Source of the DNA: Hymenobacter sp. DG25B | Lineage (GTDB): Bacteria; Bacteroidota; Bacteroidia; Cytophagales; Hymenobacteraceae | NCBI RefSeq assembly: GCF_000801315.1 | Contig: NZ_CP010054.1 | Coordinates: forward strand, 2,666,001 to 2,730,000 | Direction of reading: 5' to 3' | Length of the DNA stretch: 64,000 bases | Shown: positions 51,109 through 63,864 of the stretch, piece by piece | How positions within the stretch are numbered: the first letter of the stretch is position 1 | Layout: every line of letters starts with the position of its first letter | Program-made: the position numbers and the translations under genes | Notes under the pieces: model-generated | The model's database searches: none | What the model was told of the DNA's origin: nothing | Seen by the model: only the letters and a program-made list of their open reading frames with translations

Positions 51109-52038
51109 CTACTTAGTCAGCAGCTGCCCGATGGCATTTTCAGCTTCATCCGGGTGCAGCCAGTGGTAGGCCGGGTCGCGGCGGAGCCAGGTAAGCTGGC
51201 GCTTGGCGTAGCGGCGGGTGTTGCGCTTAAGCAGGCGCACGGCCTCGTCCCAGTCATACTCGCCGCGCAGGTACCCAAAAATTTCCTGGTAGCCCACGGT
51301 TTGCAGGGCGTTGTGGTGCTGGTAGGCTTCCACCGATTTCACTTCGTCCAGCAGCCCGGCCGCCAGCATATCATCCACGCGCTGGTCGATGCGGGTGTAG
51401 AGCTCTTCCCGCTCGCGGGTGAGGGCAATTTTCACAATGCGAAATGGCCTTTCCGCGCCTTTGCCGGCCTGATGAAAGCTGGAAAATGGCTGCCCGGTGC
51501 CGCGCGTCACTTCCAGGGCGCGCACCACCCGCTGGGGGTTTTGCCGGTCGATGCGCTCATACGTAACTGGGTCCAGCCGGCGCAGGTGCTCTACCAACGC
51601 CGGCAGCCCTGCGGTGGCCAGCTCTTCCTGAATTTGGGCCCGCACTTCCGGGGCAATGGGCGGCAGCACGTCAAACCCATCCGTAACGGCCTGCAGGTAC
51701 AGGCCGGAGCCACCCGTGAGAATTACTACCGGGTGCCGTTGAAAAAGCGTTTCGAGCAGGCCCAGGGTTTCGGCTTCAAACCGGCCCGCGTTGTACTCCT
51801 CCGCAATGGAATGGGAATCAATAAAATGATGCGGCACACCCTGCATTTCGGCTGGCATGGGCTTGGCCGTACCAATGCTTAGCTCCCGGAAAAACTGCCG
51901 GGAGTCGGCGGAAATAATTTCGGTGCCGAATTGCTGAGCCAGCCGCACACTCAGGGCCGTTTTGCCCACGGCCGTAGGGCCGGCCAGCACCAGCAGCGTG
52001 GGGCCAGTGGCCGCCGAAAAGTCGGGTAATTCCATCAT
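51109..52038 (-). CDS. miaA: tRNA dimethylallyltransferase
   Basis: 309 residues from the first of two adjacent ATG codons (52036-52038 or 52033-52035). P-loop AGPTAVGKTALS (19-30), the substrate motif IISADSRQFFRELSIGTAKP, HHFIDSH and GGSGLYLQAV are conserved. It transfers the dimethylallyl group to A37 of tRNAs reading UNN codons. The stop codon TGA of the upstream glycosyltransferase gene overlaps its start (ATGATG), so translation is coupled. Confidence 0.95.
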   Translation of the reverse strand: MMELPDFSAATGPTLLVLAGPTAVGKTALSVRLAQQFGTEIISADSRQFFRELSIGTAKPMPAEMQGVPHHFIDSHSIAEEYNAGRFEAETLGLLETLFQRHPVVILTGGSGLYLQAVTDGFDVLPPIAPEVRAQIQEELATAGLPALVEHLRRLDPVTYERIDRQNPQRVVRALEVTRGTGQPFSSFHQAGKGAERPFRIVKIALTREREELYTRIDQRVDDMLAAGLLDEVKSVEAYQHHNALQTVGYQEIFGYLRGEYDWDEAVRLLKRNTRRYAKRQLTWLRRDPAYHWLHPDEAENAIGQLLTK

Positions 52039-53159
52039 AAGGCAATAGTCTGATCAGGCCACAGCCCGGCGTAGAGAGCCAGCAGGTGCTGCTCTTCCTG
52101 CTGCCAGCTCAGCTTTAAGCGCGCCCGGCGGCAATTTTGGGCCAGCTCCTGGTAGCGGGCGGGGTTGGTATGCAGCAGCTGATTTAGGGTGGAGGCCAGC
52201 TCCTGCGGATGCAACGTGACGTATTCCGCTACGTCAAATTCATCATTCAGGGCACGGTATTCCGGAAAATCGACGACCACCTGCGGCACTCCGGCGTGCA
52301 GATAGTCAAAGAACTTATTGGCCAGGGAATAATAGTAGCTGAGGCCCCGGTTTTCCAGCAGCATAATGCCCAGCGCGGCCTGCCGGGTAAGCCGGCGCAG
52401 CTCGGCGGGCAGTACGTAGCCTTTAAACACCACTTTGCCGTTATCCAGCAACCCCAGGTCCGCGGCCTGCCGGCGCAACGCCTGCGAAAGGTCGCCTTCA
52501 CCACACAATACCAGCCGGCCATTTACCTGTGGCATAGCGGCCAGCAGGGCTTCCAGCCCCCGGCCTTCGTTCAGCACCCCCTGATACAGAATAAAACCAG
52601 TTGGCGGGCCGGCCGGGGCGGGCGGAATGGGCGCTTCATCCAGCCAGCTGATGTTCCGGATAACGTGGAATGACCGGCCGTAGCGCCGGGCAAACACCCC
52701 GGCCAGCGCCGGACCCACCGTGTACGCCAGCGTGGCCCGGGGCACAATAAAGGCCTCCACCCACTGCCAGACGCGCTGCACCGCGGGGCGCCGCACTACT
52801 TCCGGCACCTCCGTAAACAGCTCATGGGCATCATACAGAAAAGGCTGCCGCCCCAGGCGGGCCCGCAGCCACACCGGCAGGGCCGTGTCCAGATCAATGG
52901 CGCACCAGGCGTGGGCGCGCTGTTTCAGCAGATACAGGAACAGGCGCACGGCGTACTCCAGGTAAAATAGCTTACCCCGCCAGAACCAGCAGCGCAGCCG
53001 GTGTTGTTGGTAAGGCTGTGGCGTGAGGGGCCCCGATTGGGGCAGGGCGCGCCCCACCAGCAGCACCGCATACCCCTGCCGGGCCAGGCTGCCGCAGATG
53101 CGCTGCATGCGCTGATCGTAGTTTAAATCCGTAGTAACGGTGAAGACAAGGCGGCGCAT
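52035..53159 (-). CDS. glycosyltransferase, GT-B fold
   Basis: 374 residues. The N-domain opens RRLVFTVTTDLNYDQRMQRICGSLARQGYAVLLVGR, with YDAHELFTEVPE, and the C-domain has FILYQGVLNEGRGLEALLAAMPQV, GEGDLSQALRRQAADLGLLDNGKVVFKGY and the nucleotide-sugar end ENRGLSYYYSLANKFFDYLHAGVPQVV, as in GT4-like enzymes. It adds a sugar to a cell-surface glycan or lipid; donor and acceptor are not known. It is the first gene of a two-gene unit with miaA. Confidence 0.85.
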   Translation of the reverse strand: MRRLVFTVTTDLNYDQRMQRICGSLARQGYAVLLVGRALPQSGPLTPQPYQQHRLRCWFWRGKLFYLEYAVRLFLYLLKQRAHAWCAIDLDTALPVWLRARLGRQPFLYDAHELFTEVPEVVRRPAVQRVWQWVEAFIVPRATLAYTVGPALAGVFARRYGRSFHVIRNISWLDEAPIPPAPAGPPTGFILYQGVLNEGRGLEALLAAMPQVNGRLVLCGEGDLSQALRRQAADLGLLDNGKVVFKGYVLPAELRRLTRQAALGIMLLENRGLSYYYSLANKFFDYLHAGVPQVVVDFPEYRALNDEFDVAEYVTLHPQELASTLNQLLHTNPARYQELAQNCRRARLKLSWQQEEQHLLALYAGLWPDQTIAL

Positions 53160-53217
53160 GAGCGGGCAAACGGTGGCCCGCAGCGGAGAAATAGAGCTGC
53201 CAGCACTTTATTCTGGA

Positions 53218-53234
53218 TATTTTTGACAAATTTA
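53218..53234. promoter_or_regulatory. back-to-back -7 elements between divergent genes
   Basis: TATTTTTG on the plus strand (53218-53225), towards the histidine kinase, and TAAATTTG on the minus strand (53227-53234), towards the glycosyltransferase, are one base apart. Neither has a clear -33 box. Confidence 0.35.
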
Positions 53235-53301
53235 AGCAGTCAACTGATACAGCTGGGCTGACTTGTTCCCCAACATACAGCGTCCGGTTTATTAACTGCC
53301 C

Positions 53302-57354
<4,053 letters not shown>

Positions 57355-57419
57355 GATTTTATTAGGTTTCCTCTCCCTACACATTCATTCCCTCCCTGAT
57401 TCTAAATCTACTCCCTATC

Positions 57420-57797
57420 ATGGCCGACCAAAAAACGATTCTGATTGCCGAAGACAGCTCCGTGATTCTGAATCTGACCAAGAAAATTCTGGAGTTGCAG
57501 AAGTACAAGATTATTTCCGCAAAGAATGGCGGGGAGGTCCTGAAACAAGTGGAAAGCCAGCCCATCGACTGCGTGCTGATGGACATTAACATTCCGGTGA
57601 AAGACGGTATGGAATGCACCCGCGAAATCCGCCGCAACCCCGACCAGCGCATCGCCAAAATTCCAATTATTGCCATTACCGGCAACGCCAACAACTACTC
57701 CATGGAGCAGTTCCGCGAGGCCGGCGTAACCGATTACCTGCCCAAACCGCTGGATTTTGACGCGCTGGTGCGGGTGGTAAAGCAGTATATTGGGTAA
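57420..57797 (+). CDS. single-domain response regulator
   Basis: 125 residues, one CheY-like domain with acidic pocket AEDSS, phosphoacceptor D55 (CVLMDINIPVKDG), the switch threonine region IIAITGNAN and lysine in DYLPKPLDF. No output domain. It lies 65 bases after the hybrid kinase and is the natural target or phosphate shuttle of its Hpt domain. Confidence 0.92.
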   Translation: MADQKTILIAEDSSVILNLTKKILELQKYKIISAKNGGEVLKQVESQPIDCVLMDINIPVKDGMECTREIRRNPDQRIAKIPIIAITGNANNYSMEQFREAGVTDYLPKPLDFDALVRVVKQYIG

Positions 57798-57802
57798 AAC
57801 TT

Positions 57803-57890
57803 TGGCTGATGGCTGTTAGCTATTGGCTTTCTGCTTTCTAAGCGTATGCTGCTTACGGCTCACTTCCATCAGCCAATAGCCATCAGCTGA
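57803..57890. repeat. imperfect inverted repeat before the PhnP-like gene
   Basis: The left arm (57803-57828) and right arm (57871-57890) share GCTGATGGCT and ATTGGCT in inverse orientation, the left carrying a seven-base insertion. The right arm ends at the base before the next start codon, so it could hide or shape the translation start. Confidence 0.55.
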
Positions 57891-58658
57891 ATGAAAATTA
57901 CTTTCCTCGGAACGGGCACGTCGCAGGGGGTGCCCGTTATCGGGTGCCAGTGCGCCGTGTGCCTTTCCGTTGATTACCGTGATAAGCGCCTGCGCGTGTC
58001 AGTGCACGTGCAGATAGGCGGCAAAAGCATCATTATTGACAGCGGCCCCGACTTCCGGCAGCAGGCCCTGCGCGCCCGCATAGACCACCTCGATGCCCTG
58101 GTGTTCACCCACGAGCACAAGGACCACACCGCCGGCATGGATGACATCCGGGCCTATAATTTCCGGCAGCAGCAGGATATGCCCGTGTACGCGGAGCCCC
58201 GCGTGCTGTACCAGCTTCGGCAGGAGTATGCCTACATCTTTGCCGAGCACAAGTACCCCGGCGTGCCGCAGGTAAAAGTGCACCCTATTCTGAGCGACAC
58301 CGACAGCTTTTGGGTGGAAGGCATAGAAGTGCACCCCATTCGGGCCCTGCATTACAAACTACCCGTACTGGGCTTCCGCATTGGTGGCTTTACTTACCTG
58401 ACGGATGCCAACCACCTTTCTCCGGAATCCATGGAGCGCATGCGCGGCTCGGAGGTAATTGTGCTGAATGCCCTGCGCCACGAAAAGCATATCTCTCACT
58501 TTACGTTGCGGGAGGCGGTCGATATTCTAACGGAGCTGGCACCAGCCCGCGGCTACCTCACGCACATCAGCCACCAGTTGGGCCGCCACCGGGAAGTGGA
58601 AGCAGAGTTACCGCCGTTTATTCGGCTGGCGTATGATGGGCTGCAGGTGACGTTGTAG
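57891..58658 (+). CDS. MBL-fold hydrolase, PhnP-like
   Basis: 255 residues. MKITFLGTGTSQGVPVIGC, then the metal motif THEHKDH (H74, H76, D78, H79), a second histidine set at LTDANHLS and LRHEKHISH, and HISHQLGRHREVE at the end. Two Cys (GCQCAVC) near residue 20 match the structural zinc site of PhnP. Such enzymes are phosphodiesterases acting on cyclic phosphates; no phosphonate genes are nearby, so substrate is open. Confidence 0.88.
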   Translation: MKITFLGTGTSQGVPVIGCQCAVCLSVDYRDKRLRVSVHVQIGGKSIIIDSGPDFRQQALRARIDHLDALVFTHEHKDHTAGMDDIRAYNFRQQQDMPVYAEPRVLYQLRQEYAYIFAEHKYPGVPQVKVHPILSDTDSFWVEGIEVHPIRALHYKLPVLGFRIGGFTYLTDANHLSPESMERMRGSEVIVLNALRHEKHISHFTLREAVDILTELAPARGYLTHISHQLGRHREVEAELPPFIRLAYDGLQVTL

Positions 58659-58675
58659 CGTTACGTTAGAAGGGA

Positions 58676-59212
58676 ATGAAGATAACTCGTAAGCTCTGCG
58701 CCATTGTACTGCTTCTGGTGTTCTATATTCCCTTAGCCTGGGCCCAAAAGGCCTCGGATGGAATTTATACCAGTCCAGGCAACCCATTAATAATAGGTAA
58801 ACGTGCCACTCCCTCTCCTACTGGAGCTGGGCGGCAAGTGCCGATGGTTATTTCACCGCGTTATTGGCGCAATCCGGACTCAGCTGCGCAGATTACTGAA
58901 ACTGCCCGTCTTTACCAGCTTCTATCCAGACGTAGCCAAGTTCCGGCTGCCTTTATGCGGCAGAATTACCAAACATATCAGTCACTGGCTTCAACTGTAA
59001 CGCTTCGGTTCCGGATTATCATTATGCCGGACGGTTCAATAAAGTCTTCTGATTTATTGGATAAGGAGTTTAGTACTGATGGCACTGAATATTCTTCAGA
59101 GTCGAGCCTTCTGTTAGAAAAGGAGGCCAGAAAGGCCATCGGTACGCTTCGTTTTGCCCCTGCGAATAGACAAGACACTTTGCTGCTTCCTATGAAATTC
59201 AATATTCAATGA
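58676..59212 (+). CDS. exported protein with TonB-C-like domain
   Basis: 178 residues. Signal peptide (MKITRKLCAIVLLLVFYIPLAWAQ) followed by about 75 low-complexity residues and a C-terminal domain of about 70. The pattern LRFRIIIMPDGSIKSSDLLD, EKEARKAIGTLRFAPAN and LLLPMKFNIQ at the end resembles the TonB C-terminal fold often found in Bacteroidota exported proteins. Without a membrane segment it is not TonB itself. Function is unknown. It starts 17 bases after the hydrolase stop. Confidence 0.65.
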   Translation: MKITRKLCAIVLLLVFYIPLAWAQKASDGIYTSPGNPLIIGKRATPSPTGAGRQVPMVISPRYWRNPDSAAQITETARLYQLLSRRSQVPAAFMRQNYQTYQSLASTVTLRFRIIIMPDGSIKSSDLLDKEFSTDGTEYSSESSLLLEKEARKAIGTLRFAPANRQDTLLLPMKFNIQ

Positions 59213-59289
59213 GGCATTCGAGCATGCTCGCTTCTGACCCATGCTTGTTAATAATTCATGGTCACGATTAGACCAACTCTCCACCATTC

Positions 59290-60843
59290 GTGCACAACAA
59301 CTATTACTTCTTCCGCCTGCTGGCCCCGGCGCTTACGCAACAATTGGCCGGCTTCCGGGTAGCCACGTGCTTTTCGCAGGAGAAGGATGAGCTGGTCATT
59401 GGCCTGACAAACGGCGCGGGAGAGTTCTGGCTGAAAGTGCAGCTCTCGGCCGCGTTTCCGCTGCTGGCCTTGCCGGAAACCTTCCACCGGGCAAGGGCTA
59501 ATTCCGTGGATTTGCTACCCAATATGCTGGGTCGGGAAGTAAAGCTGGTGGATGTTTTTCCGCAGGACCGGGTGCTGGCCGTGCAGTTCACCGATGGCGC
59601 CAGTTTGCTGTTGAAACTATATGGGCCGCGCCCCAATGCTGTTTTTCGTTCGGCTCCGGATGCCGCGCCCGAGCTCTTCCATCAGCGGTTTACGGCTGAT
59701 GCGGAGCTGGCTCCGGCCCCGCTGTCCTTATCCGAAGACCCAATCAAACGCCTGCCTGCTTTAGGTGATGTGCCCCGCCACTGGCTGCGCACCCAAGGCT
59801 ACGAATCGGTGGATGCCTCTACGCGGGAACAGCTGGTGCAACAGGTAGTAAGCCTGTTGGAAAAACCACCGCACCTGTACCTGATTGCGCTGGAAGGTCG
59901 CACGCGCCTGAGTCTGCTGCCGGTGGGTGAAATAGAGCAGACCTGGGCGCCCGATCCTATAGAAGCCCTACGGCGTTTTGTGCCGCTTATCCTCAGCCGG
60001 CGCACCTATGAAACCGAGCTGCGCCAACTGCGCCAGCAGCTGGAGCGCCGCGCCGACGAAGCGACCACCGGGGCCGCGCACGCCCGCCGCCGCCTGCACG
60101 CGCTGGAACACGAAGCCGGTTTCCGCCACACCGCCGACCTGATTATGGCCCACCTGCACCAGATAACGCCCGGCGCGGCGCAGGTAGAGGTCATCGATTA
60201 TCTCACCAACGAGCCCCGTACCCTCAAGCTCAAACCCACCGAAACGCCCCAGCGCACGGCCCAAAACCTGTACCGTAAGGCCAAAAATCAGCAGCTGGAA
60301 ACCCAACAGCTACAAGAACGCGCCGAGCGGCGGGAAACGGACGCCTTCTGGTGCCTGGAACGCCTGGAAGAGCTGGAGCATATTGCTGACCTGCGCAGCT
60401 TCCGCACCTGGCGCAAGCAGCACGGCCTGGAGCCGGAAACCAAAGCCAAAGCCGCCACCGAGCTGCCCTTTAAAGTATTTGAAGACTCCGGCTACACTAT
60501 TCTGGTAGGCCGCAGCGCGCAGAATAACGACCTGCTTACCCAACGCTACGCCCACAAAGACGACCTGTGGCTGCATGCCAAGGACGTAACCGGTTCCCAC
60601 GTAGTTATTCGGCAGAAGGCCGGGCAAACCGTGCCGGAACCTGTAGTAGAGCGGGCCGCGCAGTTAGCGGCCTGGTACTCCCGCCGCAAAAACGACTCCC
60701 TTTGCCCCGTAACCGTTACGCCCAAAAAGTTTGTGCGCAAGCCCAAAGGCTCTGTGGCGGGCTCGGTGGTGGTAGAGCGGGAACGGGTGGTTCTGGTAGT
60801 GCCGGCTAATCCGTTTGAGCGGTTCGGGAGCCCGGAAAGCTAA
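59290..60843 (+). CDS. NFACT family protein (RqcH-like)
   Basis: 517 residues, starting at GTG 59290; an in-frame TAG at 59269 excludes any upstream start. The N-terminal NFACT-N part includes the QDRVLAVQF strand with the Asp-Arg pair important for tRNA binding in RqcH. A central coiled coil (about 235-275 and 330-375) and the C-terminal NFACT-R domain (FEDSGYTILVGRSAQNNDLLTQR, DLWLHAKDVTGSHVVIR, AAWYSRRKND) follow. RqcH adds alanine tails to peptides stuck on split 50S ribosomes. It is a bit shorter than the 570-residue Firmicutes protein. Confidence 0.9.
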   Translation: MHNNYYFFRLLAPALTQQLAGFRVATCFSQEKDELVIGLTNGAGEFWLKVQLSAAFPLLALPETFHRARANSVDLLPNMLGREVKLVDVFPQDRVLAVQFTDGASLLLKLYGPRPNAVFRSAPDAAPELFHQRFTADAELAPAPLSLSEDPIKRLPALGDVPRHWLRTQGYESVDASTREQLVQQVVSLLEKPPHLYLIALEGRTRLSLLPVGEIEQTWAPDPIEALRRFVPLILSRRTYETELRQLRQQLERRADEATTGAAHARRRLHALEHEAGFRHTADLIMAHLHQITPGAAQVEVIDYLTNEPRTLKLKPTETPQRTAQNLYRKAKNQQLETQQLQERAERRETDAFWCLERLEELEHIADLRSFRTWRKQHGLEPETKAKAATELPFKVFEDSGYTILVGRSAQNNDLLTQRYAHKDDLWLHAKDVTGSHVVIRQKAGQTVPEPVVERAAQLAAWYSRRKNDSLCPVTVTPKKFVRKPKGSVAGSVVVERERVVLVVPANPFERFGSPES

Positions 60844-60870
60844 GCGCCGCTTTCAAAAGCTGGCTTAAAC

Positions 60871-60903
60871 AAAAAGCCCAACCGTATACAGGTTGGGCTT
60901 TTT
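60871..60903. terminator. terminator between rqcH-like gene and tRNA-Leu
   Basis: AAAAAGCCCAACC pairs with GGTTGGGCTTTTT; A and T runs allow it to work in both directions. Confidence 0.85.
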
Positions 60904-60925
60904 GGTGGCCAATCGGCGGCCGGTG

Positions 60926-61007
60926 TGCGCGCGGGGAGATTCGAACTCCCACACCCGAAGGCACCACCCCCTCAAGATGGCGTGTCTACCAGTTTCACCA
61001 CGTGCGC
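60926..61007 (-). tRNA. tRNA-Leu (anticodon GAG)
   Basis: 82 nt with the long variable arm of a class II tRNA. Anticodon stem CCATC/GGTGG encloses TTGAGGG, giving GAG. T arm GGGAG TTCGAAT CTCCC is complete. The acceptor GCGCACG pairs with CGCGCGC except for an A-C mismatch at 5-68. CCA is not encoded. Confidence 0.92.
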
Positions 61008-61069
61008 AGAAAACGGTACTATAAGCAGAAACCAAGGTTTCCGGCTTCGCTGAGGCGACGAAGCGAGGG

Positions 61070-61100
61070 CAAAAGTAGGCACTGCCGCATAGCGTTGCAA
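61070..61100 (-). promoter_or_regulatory. promoter of tRNA-Leu
   Basis: On the minus strand TTG (61098-61100), 20 bases, perfect TACTTTTG (61070-61077), about 60 bases before the tRNA. Confidence 0.65.
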
Positions 61101-61205
61101 GCTGGCTCCGCATTTTTTTGGCGTAGCGTGTGTTTTGAGAGCGGCAAAGCGTTGCTTGCGGCTCATTCTCAGTCATAACCCGAACTATAGTTTTTTTAAT
61201 TTTCC

Positions 61206-61213
61206 TACGTTTG
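61206..61213 (+). promoter_or_regulatory. -7 element before the iron-permease-like gene
   Basis: Perfect TACGTTTG, 69 bases before the start codon; a T run lies upstream at 61191-61197 but too close for a -33 box. Confidence 0.35.
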
Positions 61214-61281
61214 TTGCCGGGGGTTGACCTCTCTGTTTTTCTCAACACTCGTTTCTGTAGCAGTTCCTTTCAGCACCCATC

Positions 61282-61749
61282 ATGAACCTTTCCTCTGCCA
61301 ACGGCCAATCGCCTAACCTGTTTGCGCGTATGGCCGAGAAAATTACCTGGTTTACCGGCACCACCGCGGCCTTTTGTACGGCGGCCGGGATTGTGCTGGT
61401 GTGGGCCATTACGGGCCCCGTTTTTCGCTATTCCGAAACCTGGCAGCTGGTTATTAATACCGGCACTACCATTGTTACTTTCCTGATGGTGTTTCTCATT
61501 CAGCGGGCCCAGAACAAGGATTCACTGGTGCTCCATCTTAAGCTGAATGAGCTGCTGGCCGCCACCAAAGGCGCCAGCAACCGCCTGATCAACGCTCAGG
61601 ATTTCACGGAGGAAGAAATCCTGATGCTGCACCAATACTTCTGCCTGCTGGCCGATAAAGCCAAAGCCGACCGTGACCTGGGGCGCACACACTCCGTGGA
61701 AGAGGCCGAGGAAAACCACGCCAGCAAACTACAGGCGCACAGTTTATAA
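61282..61749 (+). CDS. low-affinity iron permease-like membrane protein
   Basis: 155 residues. Two membrane segments (about 28-48 and 58-76) are embedded in the family pattern WFTGTTAAFCTAAGIVLVWAITGP, YSETWQLVINTGTTIVTFLMVFLIQRAQNKD and LKLNELLAATKGASNRLINAQDFTEEE. The Pfam family is named after fungal Fet4, but bacterial members are short and their transport role is unproven. Neighbouring Dps and VIT1/CCC1 genes give weak support for iron handling. A terminator follows. Confidence 0.82.
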   Translation: MNLSSANGQSPNLFARMAEKITWFTGTTAAFCTAAGIVLVWAITGPVFRYSETWQLVINTGTTIVTFLMVFLIQRAQNKDSLVLHLKLNELLAATKGASNRLINAQDFTEEEILMLHQYFCLLADKAKADRDLGRTHSVEEAEENHASKLQAHSL

Positions 61750-61760
61750 CCGTACCACAT

Positions 61761-61795
61761 AAAAAAGCCCGGCTGAAATTCGCCGGGCTTTTTTA
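61761..61795. terminator. terminator between convergent iron genes
   Basis: AAAAAAGCCCGGC pairs with GCCGGGCTTTTTT around a nine-base loop, serving the permease-like gene and, on the other strand, dps. Confidence 0.85.
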
Positions 61796-61813
61796 AAATT
61801 ATAAATCAGTGAG

Positions 61814-62461
61814 TTATGACTGTGCCAGTGGCGTATCCACCACGTGCTCCGATATAAACCACACCTGCATTTCGTTGGTGCGCATCACGTCGCTCACCAC
61901 CAGGTCATTGGTGCCATCGTCGCCAGATTCATCAGCTTTCTTGGCGAAATCGTGGCAGTTCTTGAGCATAATCTGGTGCGCTTCCAGCAGGCGAGACACC
62001 TGAATAGGCGCTTCTTCCCGGTCTTTTGGCGGGCGCGGAATGCTGGTCAGCTCGGCTACATCGGGCGCCATGGCAATGGCCACGCCACCCAGAATCTGGA
62101 TGCGCTCGGCAATGGTATCCACCATTACGCTTTGCTCCTCATAATGCTTGTCGTAGAGCAGGTGCAGCTGGTAGAAAGTGGGGCCTACTACCTGCCAGTG
62201 GTGTTTTTTATACAGGTCGCGCAGGGTCATGGTATCAGCCAGCAGCTGGTTGAGCATCGTCACGCTCTGCTGCCGCACGCTCTCGGCCAGGCCAATGGGC
62301 AGGCGCTGCGATACAGTGCCGTATTTCTGCAGGGCGGCCGGGGCATTCACCTGCTGGTTGAGGATGGGCTGTACGCTCACGGCAGCGCGGCCGTTGGCTG
62401 ATGCTGCCGCCGCTTTACGCGGGGCGGCGGGTTTCTTAGTAGCGGTTGTTTTGGTTGCCAT
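61814..62461 (-). CDS. dps: Dps family DNA-protecting ferritin
   Basis: 215 residues. A lysine- and alanine-rich N-terminal tail of about 30 residues (TKTTATKKPAAPRKAAAA), suited to DNA binding, precedes the four-helix Dps core. The ferroxidase residues lie in KKHHWQVVGPTFYQLHLLYDKHYEEQ, with D and E further on, at the subunit interface. Dps dodecamers store iron, remove peroxide and coat DNA in stress. The core is longer at both ends than in E. coli Dps. It shares a terminator with the iron-permease-like gene. Confidence 0.9.
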   Translation of the reverse strand: MATKTTATKKPAAPRKAAAASANGRAAVSVQPILNQQVNAPAALQKYGTVSQRLPIGLAESVRQQSVTMLNQLLADTMTLRDLYKKHHWQVVGPTFYQLHLLYDKHYEEQSVMVDTIAERIQILGGVAIAMAPDVAELTSIPRPPKDREEAPIQVSRLLEAHQIMLKNCHDFAKKADESGDDGTNDLVVSDVMRTNEMQVWFISEHVVDTPLAQS

Positions 62462-62566
62462 GTTAGTTTCGGGAATGATAGGGCATGCGGCTGTAGATAG
62501 CTACCACCGGGCATTTCTTACGTAGGGAGGTTGGTTGGGTTGATGCAAAACCCTACTTTATCAGTT

Positions 62567-63274
62567 ATGAACCATATTCACCCTCACCCGGAAACCCACC
62601 TCAGCAGCTCAGCTATGCTGCAGGATATTGTGATTGGGCTCTCCGATGGCCTCACCGTGCCGTTTGCACTGGCAGCCGGCCTTAGCGGTGCGGTGCAGTC
62701 CTCGGCGCTGGTTATCACGGCCGGGCTGGCCGAAATTGTAGCAGGCTCTATTGCTATGGGCCTGGGTGGTTACCTGGCAGGCCGTACCGAAGTAGAGCAT
62801 TACCAGGCAGAGCTGGACCGGGAGCACCGCGAGGTGCAGGAAGTACCCCACGTTGAGCGCGCCGAGGTAGACGAGCTGCTGGCGGAAATGGGCCTCTCCG
62901 AAGCCACCCGCGAGCAGGCCGTGCGGGAGCTCACCTCCGACCCCGACCAATGGGTGCGCTTTATGATGAAGTACGAGCTGGGCCTGGAAAAGCCCGATCC
63001 CCGGCAAGCCTGGAAAAGTGCCGTTACCATCAGCCTGGCCTATGCGCTGGGCGGCCTGATTCCCCTGAGCGCCTATTTCCTGACCGCAACCCCTGCCGAA
63101 GGGCTGGTTTGGTCGGCCGTTATTACCATTGTGTGCCTGTTGGTGTTTGGCTATATCAAGAGCCGCATAACGGGGCAGCCCCCCGTAATGGGTGCCCTGA
63201 AAATGGCCGGCACCGGAGCCCTGGCTGCTGCCGCGGCTTTCCTGGTAGCCAGGCAGTTTGAAGGGCATTTTTAA
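62567..63274 (+). CDS. VIT1/CCC1 family metal transporter
   Basis: 235 residues from the ATG at 62567 (MNHIHPHPETHLSSS); an ATG at 62543 is an alternative. The His-rich start may bind metal. The family core includes DIVIGLSDGLTVPFALAAGLSGAV, EIVAGSIAMGLGGYLAGRTEVEHY, a cytoplasmic metal-binding loop rich in Glu (EREHREVQEVPHVERAEVDELLAEMG type) and two pairs of C-terminal membrane segments. Such proteins move Fe or Mn out of the cytoplasm. It is divergent from dps. Confidence 0.88.
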   Translation: MNHIHPHPETHLSSSAMLQDIVIGLSDGLTVPFALAAGLSGAVQSSALVITAGLAEIVAGSIAMGLGGYLAGRTEVEHYQAELDREHREVQEVPHVERAEVDELLAEMGLSEATREQAVRELTSDPDQWVRFMMKYELGLEKPDPRQAWKSAVTISLAYALGGLIPLSAYFLTATPAEGLVWSAVITIVCLLVFGYIKSRITGQPPVMGALKMAGTGALAAAAAFLVARQFEGHF

Positions 63275-63343
63275 GCCTGCTTTCTAACTTGCTTCAGCTT
63301 TTCTTTTCTCCATTTTTCTCCTCATTCTTTATTTCTTTTTCTC

Positions 63344-63835
63344 ATGGACCAAGCACACTGGCACCTGCTCCTGAACCACACGCCTATTCTGGGCAGCTTA
63401 TTTGGGCTGCTGCTACTGGCGTTTGGCATACTCCGCCACAACGCCCCCGCCTTGCGGATTGGCCTTATCACGGTGCTGGTTTCGGCGGTGCTGTGCATTC
63501 CCACCCAGCTTACCGGCGAAGGCGCTGAAGAAGTGGTAGAAGATATGCCGGGCATCACCCACGCCATCATTCATGAGCACGAGGAAGCGGCCGAGGTGGG
63601 CTTCTGGGCAATGGAGGCAACGGGCGTACTGGCCTTGCTGGCGCTGCTGATGCCCAGCCGGGGGCGCCTCTTCACGGGCCTTACCCTGGTTGCTACGGCC
63701 GCCAGCTTTGGCCTGCTGGCCCGCGCCGGCAACCTGGGCGGGCAAATCTCCCACCCCGAAATTCGCCCGACCGGCGTAAATACCCAAACAGCCAGTCCGG
63801 CTCACACAGCGGAAGAGCACGAAGACAACGACTAA
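63344..63835 (+). CDS. membrane protein of unknown function, DUF2231-like
   Basis: 163 residues with four membrane segments (about 13-28, 36-52, 84-101 and 109-127). The first segment HWHLLLNHTPILGSLFGLLLL and a second histidine set in GITHAIIHEHEEAA resemble heme- or metal-ligating histidines of DUF2231-type proteins. The tail is hydrophilic and acidic. No function is known. It starts 69 bases after the VIT1/CCC1 gene and is probably in the same transcript. Confidence 0.65.
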   Translation: MDQAHWHLLLNHTPILGSLFGLLLLAFGILRHNAPALRIGLITVLVSAVLCIPTQLTGEGAEEVVEDMPGITHAIIHEHEEAAEVGFWAMEATGVLALLALLMPSRGRLFTGLTLVATAASFGLLARAGNLGGQISHPEIRPTGVNTQTASPAHTAEEHEDND

Positions 63836-63864
63836 CGCCCTTTTCCATTTTCTTGCGGTTTCTT

